64,000 nucleotides of DNA from contig JAWWUD010000093.1 of NCBI GenBank assembly GCA_033964015.1, positions 1 through 64,000 of the forward strand, given 5' to 3'. Of the stretch, positions 11,401-32,292 are shown piece by piece (the first letter of the stretch is position 1; every line of letters begins with the position of its first letter). Made by a program: the position numbers and the translations under genes. The notes beneath the pieces were generated by a model. That model was not told the DNA's origin. It searched no databases and saw nothing but the letters and a program-made list of their open reading frames with translations. This stretch comes from Scolanthus callimorphus (taxonomy: Eukaryota; Cnidaria; Anthozoa; Actiniaria; Edwardsiidae).

Positions 11401-12429
11401 TTTATTTATTTATGTTATTTACTCTCCAGATGTATTTAGTGCAGGCATATGGAAGCAAGTTGAAGGTCTTACTAGTCCAAAGTTAAAGCAGTTGCCGATT
11501 CTCTTCCTTTATTTAATCTGCACGCCAAAGCTTCCTCCACAGTGTACAAATTATAATTTGGAATGGTCCAAGTGGAAAAAGTGGGAGCTGCTCCATACTG
11601 GAAAACATATTTTTCCTGCTTCGTCATTGTTAGTGGCTCTGTATCTTAGAGATAAATTTGAATTGTGTAATTCTGTTTCACCTATCGAGTCTGCTGTTTA
11701 CGGCATTAAATGGGCGCATGATTTAGCTGGTGTTGATTCGCCCACTAATTGTATCTTAGTTGTTCATACAATAGAAGCTTGTAAAAGATTATTAGGAAAA
11801 CCTATTTCTAAGAAGTTTCCTCTCGACTCATCTATTGTAAACGCTGTTGTTGATAAGTATAGTATCCATTCCGCTACATTGAAAGGTCTTAGAATATCTT
11901 TTATATTTTTGCTTGGTTTTTCAGGGCTTCTTCGATTTAGCGAAATTATAGAGATCCAGAGATTGCACATTAACTTTCATTCAGATCATATGGATGTTTT
12001 CATTCCGAAAAGGAAGAATGATCAGCATAAGAAAGGCCTAACAGTTGTTTTTGCTAAGACTGGTAATAACGTTTGCCCTTTTTCTGTTACGTCTCGTTTG
12101 TTGAATTTGATTCCTAATTTCCTAAGCAACATTTGATTTGTCGTTTGAATGTTTCTAGGACTAATTCTGATATTATTCCTAAGTTATCTTATTCCAGGGT
12201 TCTAGAAATTATCAGAGAAGTTCTGTCAGAGTTTGTAGAGGATCCCAAGTCTTACGGTACTCATAGTCTGAGAAGGGGTGGTGTCAATTTTCTGGCTCGT
12301 TCTCCTCTCGTTACTGATAGGCAATTAGATCAGAGGGCCGGTTGGAAATCCGGGATGTCTAAACAGAGTTATATTGTCGCTTCCTTAGATGACAAATTGT
12401 CTATTGCTCAGAAGTTTTCTAAATTGTAA
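11401..12429 (+). CDS. Ngaro tyrosine recombinase (frameshifted)
   Basis: This is the integrase of the element, a phage-lambda-type tyrosine recombinase that would integrate a circular DNA intermediate. Frame 2 (open through this region to 12136) carries the core-binding part and the first catalytic Arg in GLLRFSEI (codon 11933-11935). The homology then switches to frame 1 at about 12110-12135, a one-base indel, and continues to the stop at 12427-12429. That part has the H-x-x-R box HSLRRG (His at 12262), GW at about 12340 and the nucleophilic Tyr in KQSYIV (12370-12372). All five catalytic positions are present. The exact start is unclear; coding probably begins close to the end of ORF2. Confidence 0.88.
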
Positions 12430-12501
12430 TCATTTTTATGAAACGTTCATTACACTTTGTTGTTCATTCCACCTTTGTTCTTTGTAGTTTTCCTCCGCCG
12501 T

Positions 12502-12603
12502 GTAGTCTGCGCTTCATCTCCAGGCACAGGCATTTTCACACTCCATTTGCTATTTGTTGATTATTGCGCGTGTCGCGTGTCGCGGTGCAGGCGTAGATTA
12601 GAA
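12502..12603 (+). repeat. Ngaro split repeat B1
   Basis: It starts gtagtctgcgcttcatctcc and ends ggcgtagattaga. It is the same as B2 at 13179-13280 and lies directly before A2, as expected for split direct repeats. Confidence 0.92.
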
Positions 12604-12607
12604 ATGA

Positions 12608-12795
12608 ATTAGTGCTTCTCATTGGAATTTATGGAATTGAGAAGCTCTTTCATTTCGGTTCAGAGCTTTGCACGTCCAGTATGTTGTTTAGTTCTATTGT
12701 GTATTGTTGTTTATGCAAATTGCGTGCTGTATATAAGTGATTTTGTAAGTGATAATTTCACTCCGCGTTTTGAAGTCTTCAGACTACCAAGTTTA
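12608..12795 (+). repeat. Ngaro split repeat A2
   Basis: It repeats A1 in direct orientation and directly follows B1. The junction B1-A2 is where the recombinase is thought to act on the circular intermediate. Confidence 0.92.
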
Positions 12796-13018
12796 CACAC
12801 ATGATAGCTTAGGGCTTTAATCTCCAAAGCCTTGTGCATTGCATTCGATGGGAAATCGAAGTCCCAAGGAGAATACGTTTCCACTGTTTTTCCCCGGTTG
12901 CCTGGGCTGGGTTTTTCAGGTGGTTTTTCGTATCGGGCTTTGCACTGTATAGCTTAGTTTTTTCATTGTATAGTTTAGAACATACACACGTCGTTGTTAT
13001 GAAATTATATATTATATA

Positions 13019-13072
13019 GATATATAAGGGAGAGGTGTATAGGGAGAGGTGTATAAGGGAGAGGTGTATAAT
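13019..13072 (+). repeat. Short tandem repeat inside Ngaro 3' region
   Basis: Three imperfect copies of gggagaggtgtata lie between A2 and B2. Such internal repeats can vary between copies of the element. Confidence 0.75.
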
Positions 13073-13178
13073 TTAAGTTTTAAGCTACTTTGGTTGTTTA
13101 TTTGTTTAACTATTTGTATAGTAGTGTTTTTGGTGCTGATAGAGTTGTAGAGTTTTATTGATTGTTTTGTTAATAAAG

Positions 13179-13280
13179 GTAGTCTGCGCTTCATCTCCAG
13201 GCACAGGCATTTTCACACTCCATTTGCTATTTGTTGATTATTGCGCGTGTCGCGTGTCGCGGTGCAGGCGTAGATTAGAA
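13179..13280 (+). repeat. Ngaro split repeat B2 (3' end of element)
   Basis: It is a direct copy of B1 and closes the element. The sequence after it (from 13281) has no relation to the Ngaro interior. Confidence 0.92.
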
Positions 13281-14440
13281 TGAAAGCTAAGTTACAGAAA
13301 ATTCTTAGTGGTGACATCCGTAAAAGACATCAAGTAAAAACATAAATTTCGTTTTTGAAGGACACATAAAACTAACTCGCTACAATTGCACCGTGAAAAA
13401 TAGTGAGATTCGTCTCCTACTTCGCTGAGATCACAAAGCTTGCAAGTTCTAGCGCTGCGCGGACGTTACGTCACTAAAATGCTACCCCGCGGTCAGATCG
13501 GACATTCGCACCGGAAGTAGTATACTAGTTACAGTATTTTGTATGGAGAGTCAACGCAATTTCTCTCAAAGAAATCTCGTAATTTTCACTGAAGACGAAA
13601 CTTTTTTTACTCCAAAGTGACTTCTAGTCAAGGAGATTATACAATCACTTCGAGAAAGTGTATTTTAAAGTTTGAAATGAAGAGAAAAGCCGGTCATTAT
13701 TTTACACTTAACGGAAGTGTAAAGTATTAAGAACGGATGCGATGTGAGAATAGATTTGGGCCAATCAGAGCGTGCGTTATTTATATAAAGAAGGATAAAA
13801 GGAAGCGAAATTAAAAAAAAATAGTAGAATCGTTCAACATTCGAATGTGATCTACTTCAGCTCCGTTCGAATTTTGCTTTCTCGTTCTTTTCGTATTCAA
13901 ACCAGATCCATTCTAACACATTTTGATCTAACTCTCGTGATCAAGAAGCTATCTACTACGTTCTTTATTCAGGTCGTCTCTCCACAGCTGGCCGTGTTGG
14001 TCCTCGCTTGGTCAATCAGTTCAGCTGTTTGCATCGGACTGGATTTTTCGTTTCCCGGATTTCTTGACTAACCAGCCTGAGTGAGTATTTGGAATTCTGT
14101 CGTTATTCGTGGACTCTTTCCGCGCAAAGTACGTTGTGATGGATTTTATTTGGTATTGTTCTGTGGTCAGGAGTTTACCCTGCAAGCAGTGGTTTCCTCC
14201 TCTATTAGCCTACTTCCAAAACTTCTTTACTGAGGTCAGCGATGCGTGCAACTCTTTATTTGGCAAATTAAAAAAACATCTACTTGTGTTTTGTAATAGT
14301 TTTATGAGGTAAAGAAATACAAATCAGTGTATTATTTCCCAAAACTTTAAGTTTTTGTTTGCCAGAGACACAACGCTGGCTGAATGATTTCTCGTGAAGG
14401 AATGCAATCAGACTCGTCAACGTTTTTGTCTGAGACGAGT
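13281..14440. other. No recognisable gene
   Basis: Open frames here are short, with no domain or splice context that I could support. A motif common in local MITEs (gccaatcagagcgtg) occurs near 13760 and is followed by tttatataaagaagg, which may be a TATA-like element with no identified transcript. Confidence 0.4.
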
Positions 14441-14620
14441 GCTTTTTGTCGAGACCATAATCAATGGTGCACTGCTCTGGAACAGCCTCCCTGCAGGCAC
14501 GCAAAACTTTTAAAGAATGTGCCGAATCGATAAACTGCCTTTCGCGGAGTCGTGCTGGCATTCCGCTACACGCGGCCCCTTCTGGAAACCAGTTGCTGTG
14601 TTTTAATAAAGATGTGTATG
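14440..14620 (+). pseudogene. Probable LINE 3' coding remnant
   Basis: On the plus strand, ALLWNSLPAGTQNF at about 14467-14508 resembles the W-N-S-L-P motif near the C terminus of non-LTR retrotransposon polyproteins. Stops follow at once, and the tail taataaagatgtgtatgtat is compatible with a 3' end. The fragment is short, so the call is tentative. Confidence 0.4.
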
Positions 14621-14644
14621 TATACATGTATACTGTACTGCATA

Positions 14645-14875
14645 ACGGTACGGCTACAATATCAAAATAATTAATTACTAAATACGCCTACGGATCAATT
14701 ATTGGATAAAATTGCAAATTGTTTCTTAAAACGTTTTCTGCAACCAACATTAGTACGCGTTCTAAACGGCTACAATATGTACTAATTAATTACTAAATCC
14801 GCCTTACGGATCAATGACTATTTTTAAAGAATACCACTAATAGTTTAATGATTCACCTAACGGATCAATTCATAT
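14645..14875. repeat. Imperfect repeats of attactaaat-cgcc-tacggatcaat
   Basis: A motif of the type ggctacaatat...attaattactaaatacgcc followed by cggatcaat recurs at about 14651, 14767 and, shortened, 14848. The spacing of about 115 bp suggests a degraded tandem repeat. Confidence 0.5.
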
Positions 14876-15391
14876 CAAGTGTTTATCTAAACTGGCTCGA
14901 TAGTGTTTTTTTTTATTGCCCCATCAAAGCATAGAGTGAAATTTCTTAAAATATCTGTACTGTTAACAATATTATGCCCTGCCTAGCCTCTTTTGCTTGA
15001 CAAATTCAATGGGTGCCACATAGGAAATAAAAACCCTTCATTCATGTGCTGATGTTTTGGGAGAGAGAAGGCCTCGATTCTTACTAGCTATGCCACATGG
15101 ACCCCACCCTCACAAGAAAACATGAAAACAAAAGTAAACAAGATGCCTGCAAAGAATGAAAAGGAGGCCCATCCATGGAGATATATGGAATAGAACTTTT
15201 CACAGTTCTCAAATTACTGTGTCACAACAAGGCTAAGGTTGACCAGGAGATAGGGACCATTCTTTCATTTGCTAACAAGTTTCACATCCCTAACAGTTCA
15301 AGGTCAACTTTGTCTCGGGTTCAAACAAAGATGGTGGAGTATTTTTCTGTAATCACACATTCTTTATATATCAAGGACAGCTATTCCGTTA

Positions 15392-25418
<10,027 letters not shown>

Positions 25419-25560
25419 CTTTCACGTGCAAAACACTTTTCTACACTTTTGCGGAAAACCACAGTCGCAAATCGCGGGCGCAGTAAATAACATACCGCTG
25501 TTTCGTCGCGAGAGTGCGCGCGGGCGCATTGAGTTCAAGATGGCGGACGGCGTAGGTCAG
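25419..25560. promoter_or_regulatory. CpG-rich promoter region of SPATA5, possibly bidirectional
   Basis: The stretch upstream of the SPATA5 ATG is rich in CpG (gcgggcgcag, cgtcgcgagagtgcgcgcgg). It ends in caagatggcgg at 25536-25546, a strong match to the YY1 core. On the plus strand that motif contains an ATG (ATGGCGGACGGCGTAG) followed by gtcagtg, a possible splice donor, so a divergent plus-strand transcript could start here. No matching downstream exon was found. Confidence 0.45.
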
Positions 25561-25742
25561 TGAAGAGCGGGAATTTTAACTGATTATTGTGTATTTAGAC
25601 GACGATACAGTGTACGTGAAACGATGAGAAATACTTCTGTGAAGGAATGTGAAGACATCAACCCAAGAGACATTCTCTGTGCTGGCTGGATTTAACGGTA
25701 GGAAACAGACGTGTAAGGGAAAATAAATTAGAAATAAATTAG

Positions 25743-25925
25743 ACGGGGGGGGGGGGGGGGGGGGGTGTGTGGGGAGGACTGGTATTTTTATTTTGGTCTA
25801 CGTTTTTGGGAAACCCTCCCCTGACAAGATGCACGAAAAATGTTGGCCCTCCCAAATGCGGTTGCATATTTAATGATGAACCCCCCCCCCCCCCCCCTTC
25901 CCCCCCACCCCATTATTCACTGGAT
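25743..25925. repeat. Facing poly-G and poly-C tracts
   Basis: A G-run of about 22 at 25745 is followed about 115 bp later by a C-rich run of about 40 positions. The sequence between is short and the flanks resemble local G-tract MITEs. Run lengths are unlikely to be exact. Confidence 0.6.
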
Positions 25926-27119
25926 ATGATTTGCAAAAATATAGACATTTTTATTAGTTGTTTAATCTACTTTTCATGTTATAATAGCAGTGCAAGATTT
26001 GATGTCTTCCCTACCCTAAAGTTACTTTTACATATAATAAGCTTACATGTACTTACATTATTTTGCTTAAATCCAGGTTCGAGTATTACTTACATTATTA
26101 TTGGTAAATCTAGAGATCCTAGGGTCGTAGCAAGCCTGCAAAAACTATAAGGGAAAGCTAAAATTCTCTTGCCCGCGAAGCGTGCCGAAAAATTTAGAGC
26201 CCAGCATGTGAAATTTCCGCATGTTTGGGGGAACTTGCAGGGTGCAAAATCGGGAGTTTTAAGGATTGATTGGGGGAAAAACTGGCCCTATAAGTGCTAC
26301 GGCCATGTATTACCCAAACAACATTTGTGTAAAAAATAATGACCCTCCCTTTATCATTTGCACTAAATATTTTGACCCTCCCTTTTTCACCTGCATGAAA
26401 ATTAGAGGCCTTCCCCATATTTGCACCAGCCCTCCTTCCCGCCTCTAATTTATGACCGGTCCCTAAGCTGCGGAATAATTGCAGAAAAACAATTGAACAG
26501 ATTTTGAAAATAATTATGTCCTTGCAGACTTCAAGATGTTAACTGTTAGTATATTATAACTTACCACTGATGCTGTACTTTATTTGAACAAAGAATGAAA
26601 TACTATGAAAAGAAAACCTGCTTGGGTCAGCAGCAGGCAAGAGTTCATTTATTGACCAAATATGGTCATAAACTCACCACGAATAATCCACAGCATGGTT
26701 CGCCAGTACATGTTTGCACTAAGTTATGTGTTTCTGCTATTACTAAGCTTATATCTACAGTTCCAGTGGAAATATGTGGATCCTTGATTCAACGATACCC
26801 CGATTTTATGATGTCTTTTCTGGGTCCCGGCAACAAAACCTCACCTTTAAAATCCTGATATTGAGAGTTTGTTTACAACAATACCCGATTTTATGATGCA
26901 AATTTGCTGCCCACATGGGGTATCGTAAAACCGGAGTTCCACTGTATTACTTACCAGTGAAGCGTACTGGGTCAGGCATGCATGTTTTTTATTATTAATC
27001 AAGCAAAGAGGCTCTAACTTTTGAGTAACTGTATTTTTGGCCACGTTTTGTCAAATTAATTGCTTGAAACCCTGGTAAAATCTGTCTTAAGTATTTTTTA
27101 TTTTTTTCACCTGTTATTA
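25926..27119. other. Intergenic; repeat fragments only
   Basis: No exon was recognised. The motif atgaccggtccctaa, the end of a MITE family seen complete at 37815-38003, occurs at about 25187-25200 and 26452-26466, so fragments of that family flank this stretch. Confidence 0.45.
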
Positions 27120-27365
27120 GGTAATTCCATAAAATATAATATGTACCCCCACCATGGGCAGCTCTAGTTTTTGACCTCCTATGTATCCAGAATTTCCAAA
27201 ATGGCATCCCCCTGATGCATATAGAATTCCAGACAGCTTAAACTAGCTTCCAGCTTCCAAAAAAAAACATGCAAGCAGAATTCCGAACTTGAAAACCTCT
27301 CCTCCCATTTGGAATTTCCAAATGCCACCCGTGGTGGGGGTACAATATATTTTCTGGAATTGCCC
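27120..27365. mobile_element. MITE with AATTCCA-type inverted ends
   Basis: The left end gtaattccataaaatataat continues into gtacccccaccatgggca. The right end tgccacccgtggtgggggta, then ttttctggaattgccc, is its inverted partner. It belongs to the same family as 35562-35928. Confidence 0.7.
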
Positions 27366-27569
27366 ATTTTGATCAACCTTATACATAATGAAAAAATCAT
27401 AACTCAGCTAATATTATATTAATCCTAACAGCAAACAGTTTTTTATTTTCAACCTCGTGATAAAATCTATCATTGCCACAACAAAAAGCAAGCAGATTCT
27501 AAATTATGAATAATGGTCTATTTATAATTATGTTGTCGCCAGTGACTTCACAAATGCCATAGTGACCAC

Positions 27570-29753
27570 TCAATAAATGAAACTATGTATGAAGTTTGGT
27601 AAAAATAGATAAAAGGGGTAGAAGGTTGATATTCTGTCAACTCTTGGTGACACATTAAGGGGGGTTGTTGGCCCTAGCTGCGTGGTTGGACCCAGGGTGA
27701 TGTGACCACTGCTGCAGGTGAGATTTCGCAGGGTGTCCTTTTGTACTGTAGATAACGTATCCCAAATAAGCTGGTAGTTGCCACATGAGTATGTCCCCAA
27801 TCTTCCAGCATTAGTGAAATGACCTGCATAGAAAGTTTACTTGAAATCAGATTTTACAAGAGTTGAGATGCAGAATAAGATACAAGCGTTTTTGATTTAG
27901 TTCTCATCATTTTCACGAAATTTACTTAATTTTTCAACTTTTCTACTTATAGTCGTAGGGGTGCTGCAGGGACTCTTGCTCTTTATGGCTGCTTAAAATT
28001 TTTCATCATATGCCTGCATTTAGCTGCAAAACTGCAAAATGTTTGTTCAACAGCCCCGGGTCTTTTGCTGTTAGCATGCAAATTTACATGCCAAATTTAT
28101 CTGAATGTGTTCCGAAAATGTACTGTACTGATCAAAGAGTTAAATAATGTCAACATGCCCCGGGCATGCTTCACCAAGGAAAATTGTAAAATTTTAGGCC
28201 TCAAAATGACTGGTAAACATCTTATCTGTCAAAAGGCCAGAGCAACATATATTTAACAAATAGATTTCGTTTTGTGTACTGTAATAGATACACAGATGAC
28301 ATCACAGAATGTCATGAACAAAAAAGTACGCAACGAGATGCAGTCGAGTTGCGTGACTGTTGTTCGTGACATTCTGTGATGTCTTCTGTGTATCTATTAC
28401 AGTACACACACACGCAAAACGAGATGTATTGGTTTTATACAATGACAAACAGGAATTTTTGTCAACTGTGTATCTGTACTCTTATAGCAACATGCCTCTC
28501 GACCAATCAGAGTGCACGATTTACTAGTGTTGTTGTATAAATATATATATTGGGAGAGTCAGCCTTGCCCCAACCCCTCCCTCCTACCCCCATCAAAATT
28601 ACTGGGGGGCCAGTGACTCCAGCCGCCCCCCTCCCTTTTGCTGCCCCTGACTGTGGGCAGATCTTTTCTGCTTTCCATGACTAAGGTCATTTTTTTTACC
28701 TGTGATAAAGTAGCTGCTATTTAGGACCATAGTTATCCCACATGTTGCACCTTGTAAAGGTGTCTCTATTTCAACCACCATGCCAGGAGTGAAGTTAGCA
28801 GCTTTTGAGACATTCAATACATAGCCAAGCCCATGGAATACTTCCTCTACTTCTGTACTGTAGTAGCGCTCATATAATGTTGTGTTTGTACGTTCGCTTC
28901 TTGGTGTGCCACGGAGAACTAATAGCAACATGTGGAGAATCTACATCAAAGGTATTGTCATATCAAGGCTTTTTTTAGAGGCTGCCATTGTTTTGTTTTT
29001 CTTCAAAACGCCGGCCTTTTCAAAACTCACTATCTATGACTCAATAGACAGTTTTGAGCCAATCAGAATGCAGGATTTGTGACAGTGTGTGAGTGTCACT
29101 GTGATTTTACTAAAATTGGATGGGTCTGATCTATCGCCAGATTTATACACCTACTCTGTAAACGTTGCTCATTGGATTTGGTCGCTGAAGCGAGAAATAA
29201 CAATGGGATTCTTTGCTTGAGTGACGACCAAATGCAACCTGTTATGAAACAGGTGTAAATCACTAACACAACGAGTAAGTTATATGTGAAGAATCATAAT
29301 GAATGTTTATACTAATACAGGACTATACTAGCCTCCATCTCGAAGTGTGCGTTAAAACAATTATTCGCCCGGCGGGGGGCAAAGGCTTCCGTGCAAAACT
29401 GTGCAAAGCGAAAGAATCGAATACCCAGTCATTATTGCTGATTTATCTTAGATATTCAACCGATTAGAAAAAGAAACCAAAGCATTCGAATCGACAAAGC
29501 GTGTTATATTACGTTGTACTCGATCCTGTCTAATCTGTCTATTTAAACAAATTATAGTGACTATAGTACGGGTATACCCGGGGGTATAGTAAAATACAAA
29601 AGTCAGCATACCAAAGTCAGCATATTTAGGACACACGTATTCGCTTGTAGGTATGTCAGGCTTTACCACACATTTACAGGCCAGCCCTGGCGATGATAAG
29701 CACGCAAACACGAGCAACAACACGATGCTTGGTTTGTTCGTGATAGCCGCCAT
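27570..29753 (-). CDS. TIMP-like (netrin-domain) secreted protein, copy A
   Basis: Three exons on the minus strand, 29612-29753, 28700-28918 and 27570-27823, with matching phase-1 junctions, give 204 residues. ATG 29753 begins a signal peptide (hydrophobic IVLLLVFACLSSPGLA) cut just before CKCVV, which leaves a free N-terminal C-x-C as in metalloproteinase inhibitors of the TIMP family. Six cysteines (CKC, EYVC, ATCGI, YSCGN, LTCS) match the three disulfides of the inhibitory N-domain. The CGITMVLNSSYFITG strand and the C-x(3)-L-x-W block (YSCGNYQLIW) also fit. There is no TIMP C-domain; the protein instead ends in a hydrophobic tail (YPFYLFLPNFIHSFIY), perhaps membrane-linked. Likely target: metzincin proteases outside the cell. 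A paralogue (copy B) lies upstream on the same strand. Confidence 0.85.
28262..28425. mobile_element. Hairpin MITE in TIMP copy A intron 2
   Basis: The left arm has ttttgtgtactgtaatagat, then acacagatgacatcacagaa. The right arm returns as ttctgtgatgtcttctgtgt, then atctattacagtacacac. The loop of about 45 bp itself holds caacgagatgcagtcgagttg. Arms of about 60 bp can form a long hairpin. Confidence 0.8.
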
Positions 29754-29891
29754 ATTTGTTGCTAAATTTACATCCGCGAGATGGCGTGACAAAAAATGCT
29801 CAAATCTGAAAATGTTTATACTGGGGGATCACTTATAGAAAGGGGACGGGCCATTCGATTAGGGGGGGGGGGGGGGCGATTCGAGCACAGG

Positions 29892-29930
29892 TAGGTAGGT
29901 AATCTTTATTTTGACACGGAAAAACATCAG
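29892..29930. repeat. LINE 3'-tail-like fragment
   Basis: The motif taatctttattttgacac resembles the tails near 32495 and 33570, which in the latter case lies beside LINE coding sequence. It is a short remnant only. Confidence 0.35.
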
Positions 29931-30231
29931 GCTGCAGACCTGCGAACTCTCACACGGTTTCACCGTGAGACTTACGATTTGAGGCATGGGATCTTGCGGT
30001 TTGCCTTGGAAATCTCACGGTTTTTGAAAATGTTCTTTCACTAGAAAAAAATTATTTGAGCCGTGATGGTGTCCGTGACCTTCCTTAAAAGACCCCCTCC
30101 CCCGAAATTTCCACTTGTGAAACAGACCCCCTCCCCTGGCCAATTTCCAACCTCATAAAGGACCCCCTCCCCTGGCCAATTTCTATTTCATCTGACAAAA
30201 TACCCCTGGAAAGTCTATTTCGGATAAAATG

Positions 30232-30598
30232 CCCGGGGGGGGGGACTCCTATATTTTTGGGGCGGGGGTGCTCGTCGTACCTTTTAGGGTTTAAAATTAG
30301 GCCTCTGGTACCTTTTAGGGGTAAAATTTGAAAACTTGCATTTTTTTTTCCAGATAGGTACCAGTTAGGGGTCCGTTCTAGCAAATGAAGCAAATCACGC
30401 TTGTTTGAAGCCTGAATTTGAGACGTATTTTCGATCGGAAAAAATTCAAGAGAAAATTACAAGGGAAAATGCGTCTTGTTGGTACCTTTTAGGGGTCAAA
30501 ATCAACTAAGCGACGCCATTTTAGGTACCTTTTAGGGGTAAAATCGAAAGTTCCCGACGAGCACCCCCGCCCCAAAAATAGGGGAGTCCCCCTCCGGG
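30232..30598. mobile_element. G-tract MITE with 8-bp target duplication
   Basis: The element opens cccgggggggggggactcct and closes ggggagtccccctccggg, with longer inverted ends of the type ggggcgggggtgctcgtcg. Direct repeats ATAAAATG at 30224-30231 and 30599-30606 flank it. The interior has several gtaccttttaggggt motifs. It is inserted in a second C-rich repeat (30085-30720), and another copy of the family is the outer layer at 39813-41619. Confidence 0.8.
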
Positions 30599-31077
30599 AT
30601 AAAATGGCCCTGGAAAGTCACCATTTTTACCCCTCCCCCTTGGAATTTCTAGTCTCCAGACACACACCCCTCCCGTGGAATTTCCAGAGTCTAATACAAA
30701 CCCCCCTGGAAAATTTTCCGTAGGTCCTCAACCCCCAAGTGCGGTTCAACATATGAAATGCAATCAGCCATGACAGAGCAGATGGAAAAGGATTCAGGAT
30801 GACAAGTTTTCAAAGTTTGAATTTACATCAAAATTTGCTGTAAATCTGCAGTCATGGCAGTCTTGCCGCTAAAACTTGCCAAGTGAAACGAGTGATTTAG
30901 GGATGATTACATACAAATTTAGAACTGTATTACTAATTTATTCAAATTACTGCGACACAGCCCCTTTAACTTTCTGATAAATTACTCAAGTAAGAATACG
31001 AAAGAGCAAAAACAATCATTGCTTAAATTTGTAGATGAGTGCTTCCTCCTCCGGAAAGACAACAAATTACTGCATTT

Positions 31078-31279
31078 AGACCCCGTCCACACTACACCGT
31101 TTTCAAACGAAAACGGATACTTTTTGCTCCGTTTTCAAAAAGATTTGCGTCCACACTTATCGTTTTCGTATTGTTTTCGCCGTATTCGGTCAACGTTTTC
31201 GGCGTTGTAGTGTGGACGATAGTCGTATCCGGAGCAGTATCCGTTTTCGTTTGAAAACGGTGTAGTGTGGACGGGGTCT
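31078..31279. mobile_element. Palindromic MITE, GACCCCGTCCACACTAC ends
   Basis: The ends agaccccgtccacactacac and its reverse complement are near perfect. The interior keeps repeating gttttcgtttgaaaacgg-type sequence, so most of the 200 bp can fold back. TTA precedes GACCCC and follows GGGGTC, matching a 3-bp TTA target duplication as in Harbinger-type elements (inference). Confidence 0.85.
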
Positions 31280-31332
31280 TAATTACGCTTCTTCCTTTAA
31301 AAAAAAATTATTTGGACCTGTTCATCCATCTA

Positions 31333-31392
31333 CACTTTATGTATACGATGCCAAATAAAAATATATGTATACGATGCCAAATAAAAATATAT
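31333..31392. repeat. 27-bp tandem duplication
   Basis: tgtatacgatgccaaataaa plus aatata occurs twice in a row. The context (accttaaaataaaacctgaa-like A-rich tail) may be the 3' end of a retroelement. Confidence 0.6.
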
Positions 31393-31639
31393 GTCTGTCT
31401 GAAAATAAAACCTGAACCTGAAAAAGAAATTGCACAAAACAAAAGGGCTTGAATGTTTTTTTCTTCTTCTATAAAGTATTGAAGAGCTTGCGGTATACAA
31501 TAAAATAAATTACATTCAGCATTCGGCTTGTCTTTAAAGTTCAGCACGTTGACGAAAATCCATCCACATCACTAGTTTTAGGACGAAATGTTCTCACCTT
31601 TTCGCTTTAAAACTTCTTACTAATTTTCAGGTGCTATTT

Positions 31640-32110
31640 TCAGTGATGTGGGAGGATGAATTTTAAAAGATCAAGAACAGTGATTGTATGGAGAATATCA
31701 AGAAGTATAATGACCCTAGTCTGTGAGCCCGACAGTGAAACCTTCCCGTCCTCCCTGGGTATTTTGGGAGACATAAGCTGATTGAAATTCCTGCCCATGG
31801 GTAGCTCGAAAATGGATGTCTGCACTTGATAGGTTGGTTGGCATAATGGTTGTAGGGCGGCATTTCTTCTTTTGGGCCAAAAACCAGGGAACGCGCGTCG
31901 AGTTTAAAATAAAATACGCCGGAGGAATGTGTAATGCCAACATGGTAACTCATAAATCGGCCCTTTTTACCACCTTTGTACCAGAGGGCCGATTTGACGT
32001 TACCTGGGGAAACATAGCAACTATATCCAGTATTTTGACAAAAGGCACGGATAGTTACAGAATTAAAGTGCAACGACATTTTCCAACAACAACTAGTCAG
32101 AATACCATTA
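31640..32110. other. Unassigned open region
   Basis: Both strands are open for more than 100 codons here (minus 31663-32133, plus 31816-32142). The plus frame has CNANMV, a Trp and a D-S-Y-R-I-K-V ending that faintly recalls an immunoglobulin-like domain. No start or splice site ties it to a gene. I do not assign a function. Confidence 0.25.
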
Positions 32111-32267
32111 GCATGCGTAGCAAGCGTTTCCATGGAGTTTAGAAATACGAGATTCGATGAATTGGCCGCGCGCGAATTTCCATGGAGTTTAGAAATATGA
32201 GATGAGATTGGATGACTTGGCCGCGCGGACCTCTAAGAAACACGAGAAACGCTTGCTACGCAGGCTA
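32109..32267. mobile_element. MITE with GCATGCGTAGCAAGCGTTTC ends
   Basis: The left end gcatgcgtagcaagcgtttc is matched by gaaacgcttgctacgcaggc on the right. The interior holds two copies of tttccatggagtttagaaat and of ttggccgcgcg. Confidence 0.8.
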
Positions 32268-32292
32268 GAATACCATACAACGGCTTAAGTTA

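Larger units (their letters stand above)
8508..13280 (+). mobile_element. Ngaro-type tyrosine-recombinase retrotransposon
   Basis: The layout is A1 (8508-8693), ORF1, ORF2, recombinase, B1 (12502-12603), A2 (12608-12795), spacer, B2 (13179-13280). A1-B1-A2-B2 split direct repeats are the hallmark of Ngaro/PAT/VIPER elements and differ from the inverted termini of DIRS-1. The coding content (zinc-knuckle Gag-like ORF1, reverse transcriptase plus RNase H, and a tyrosine recombinase in place of a DDE integrase) agrees. All domains are recognisable, but ORF2 and the recombinase carry apparent single-base frameshifts, so this copy is nearly intact yet probably not active as written. No target-site duplication is expected for a recombinase-integrated element and none was seen. 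Confidence 0.92.

Noticed and set aside
8508..13280. LTR retrotransposon or endogenous retrovirus
   Set aside because: There is no long terminal repeat pair, protease or DDE integrase; the split direct repeats and tyrosine recombinase fit Ngaro.
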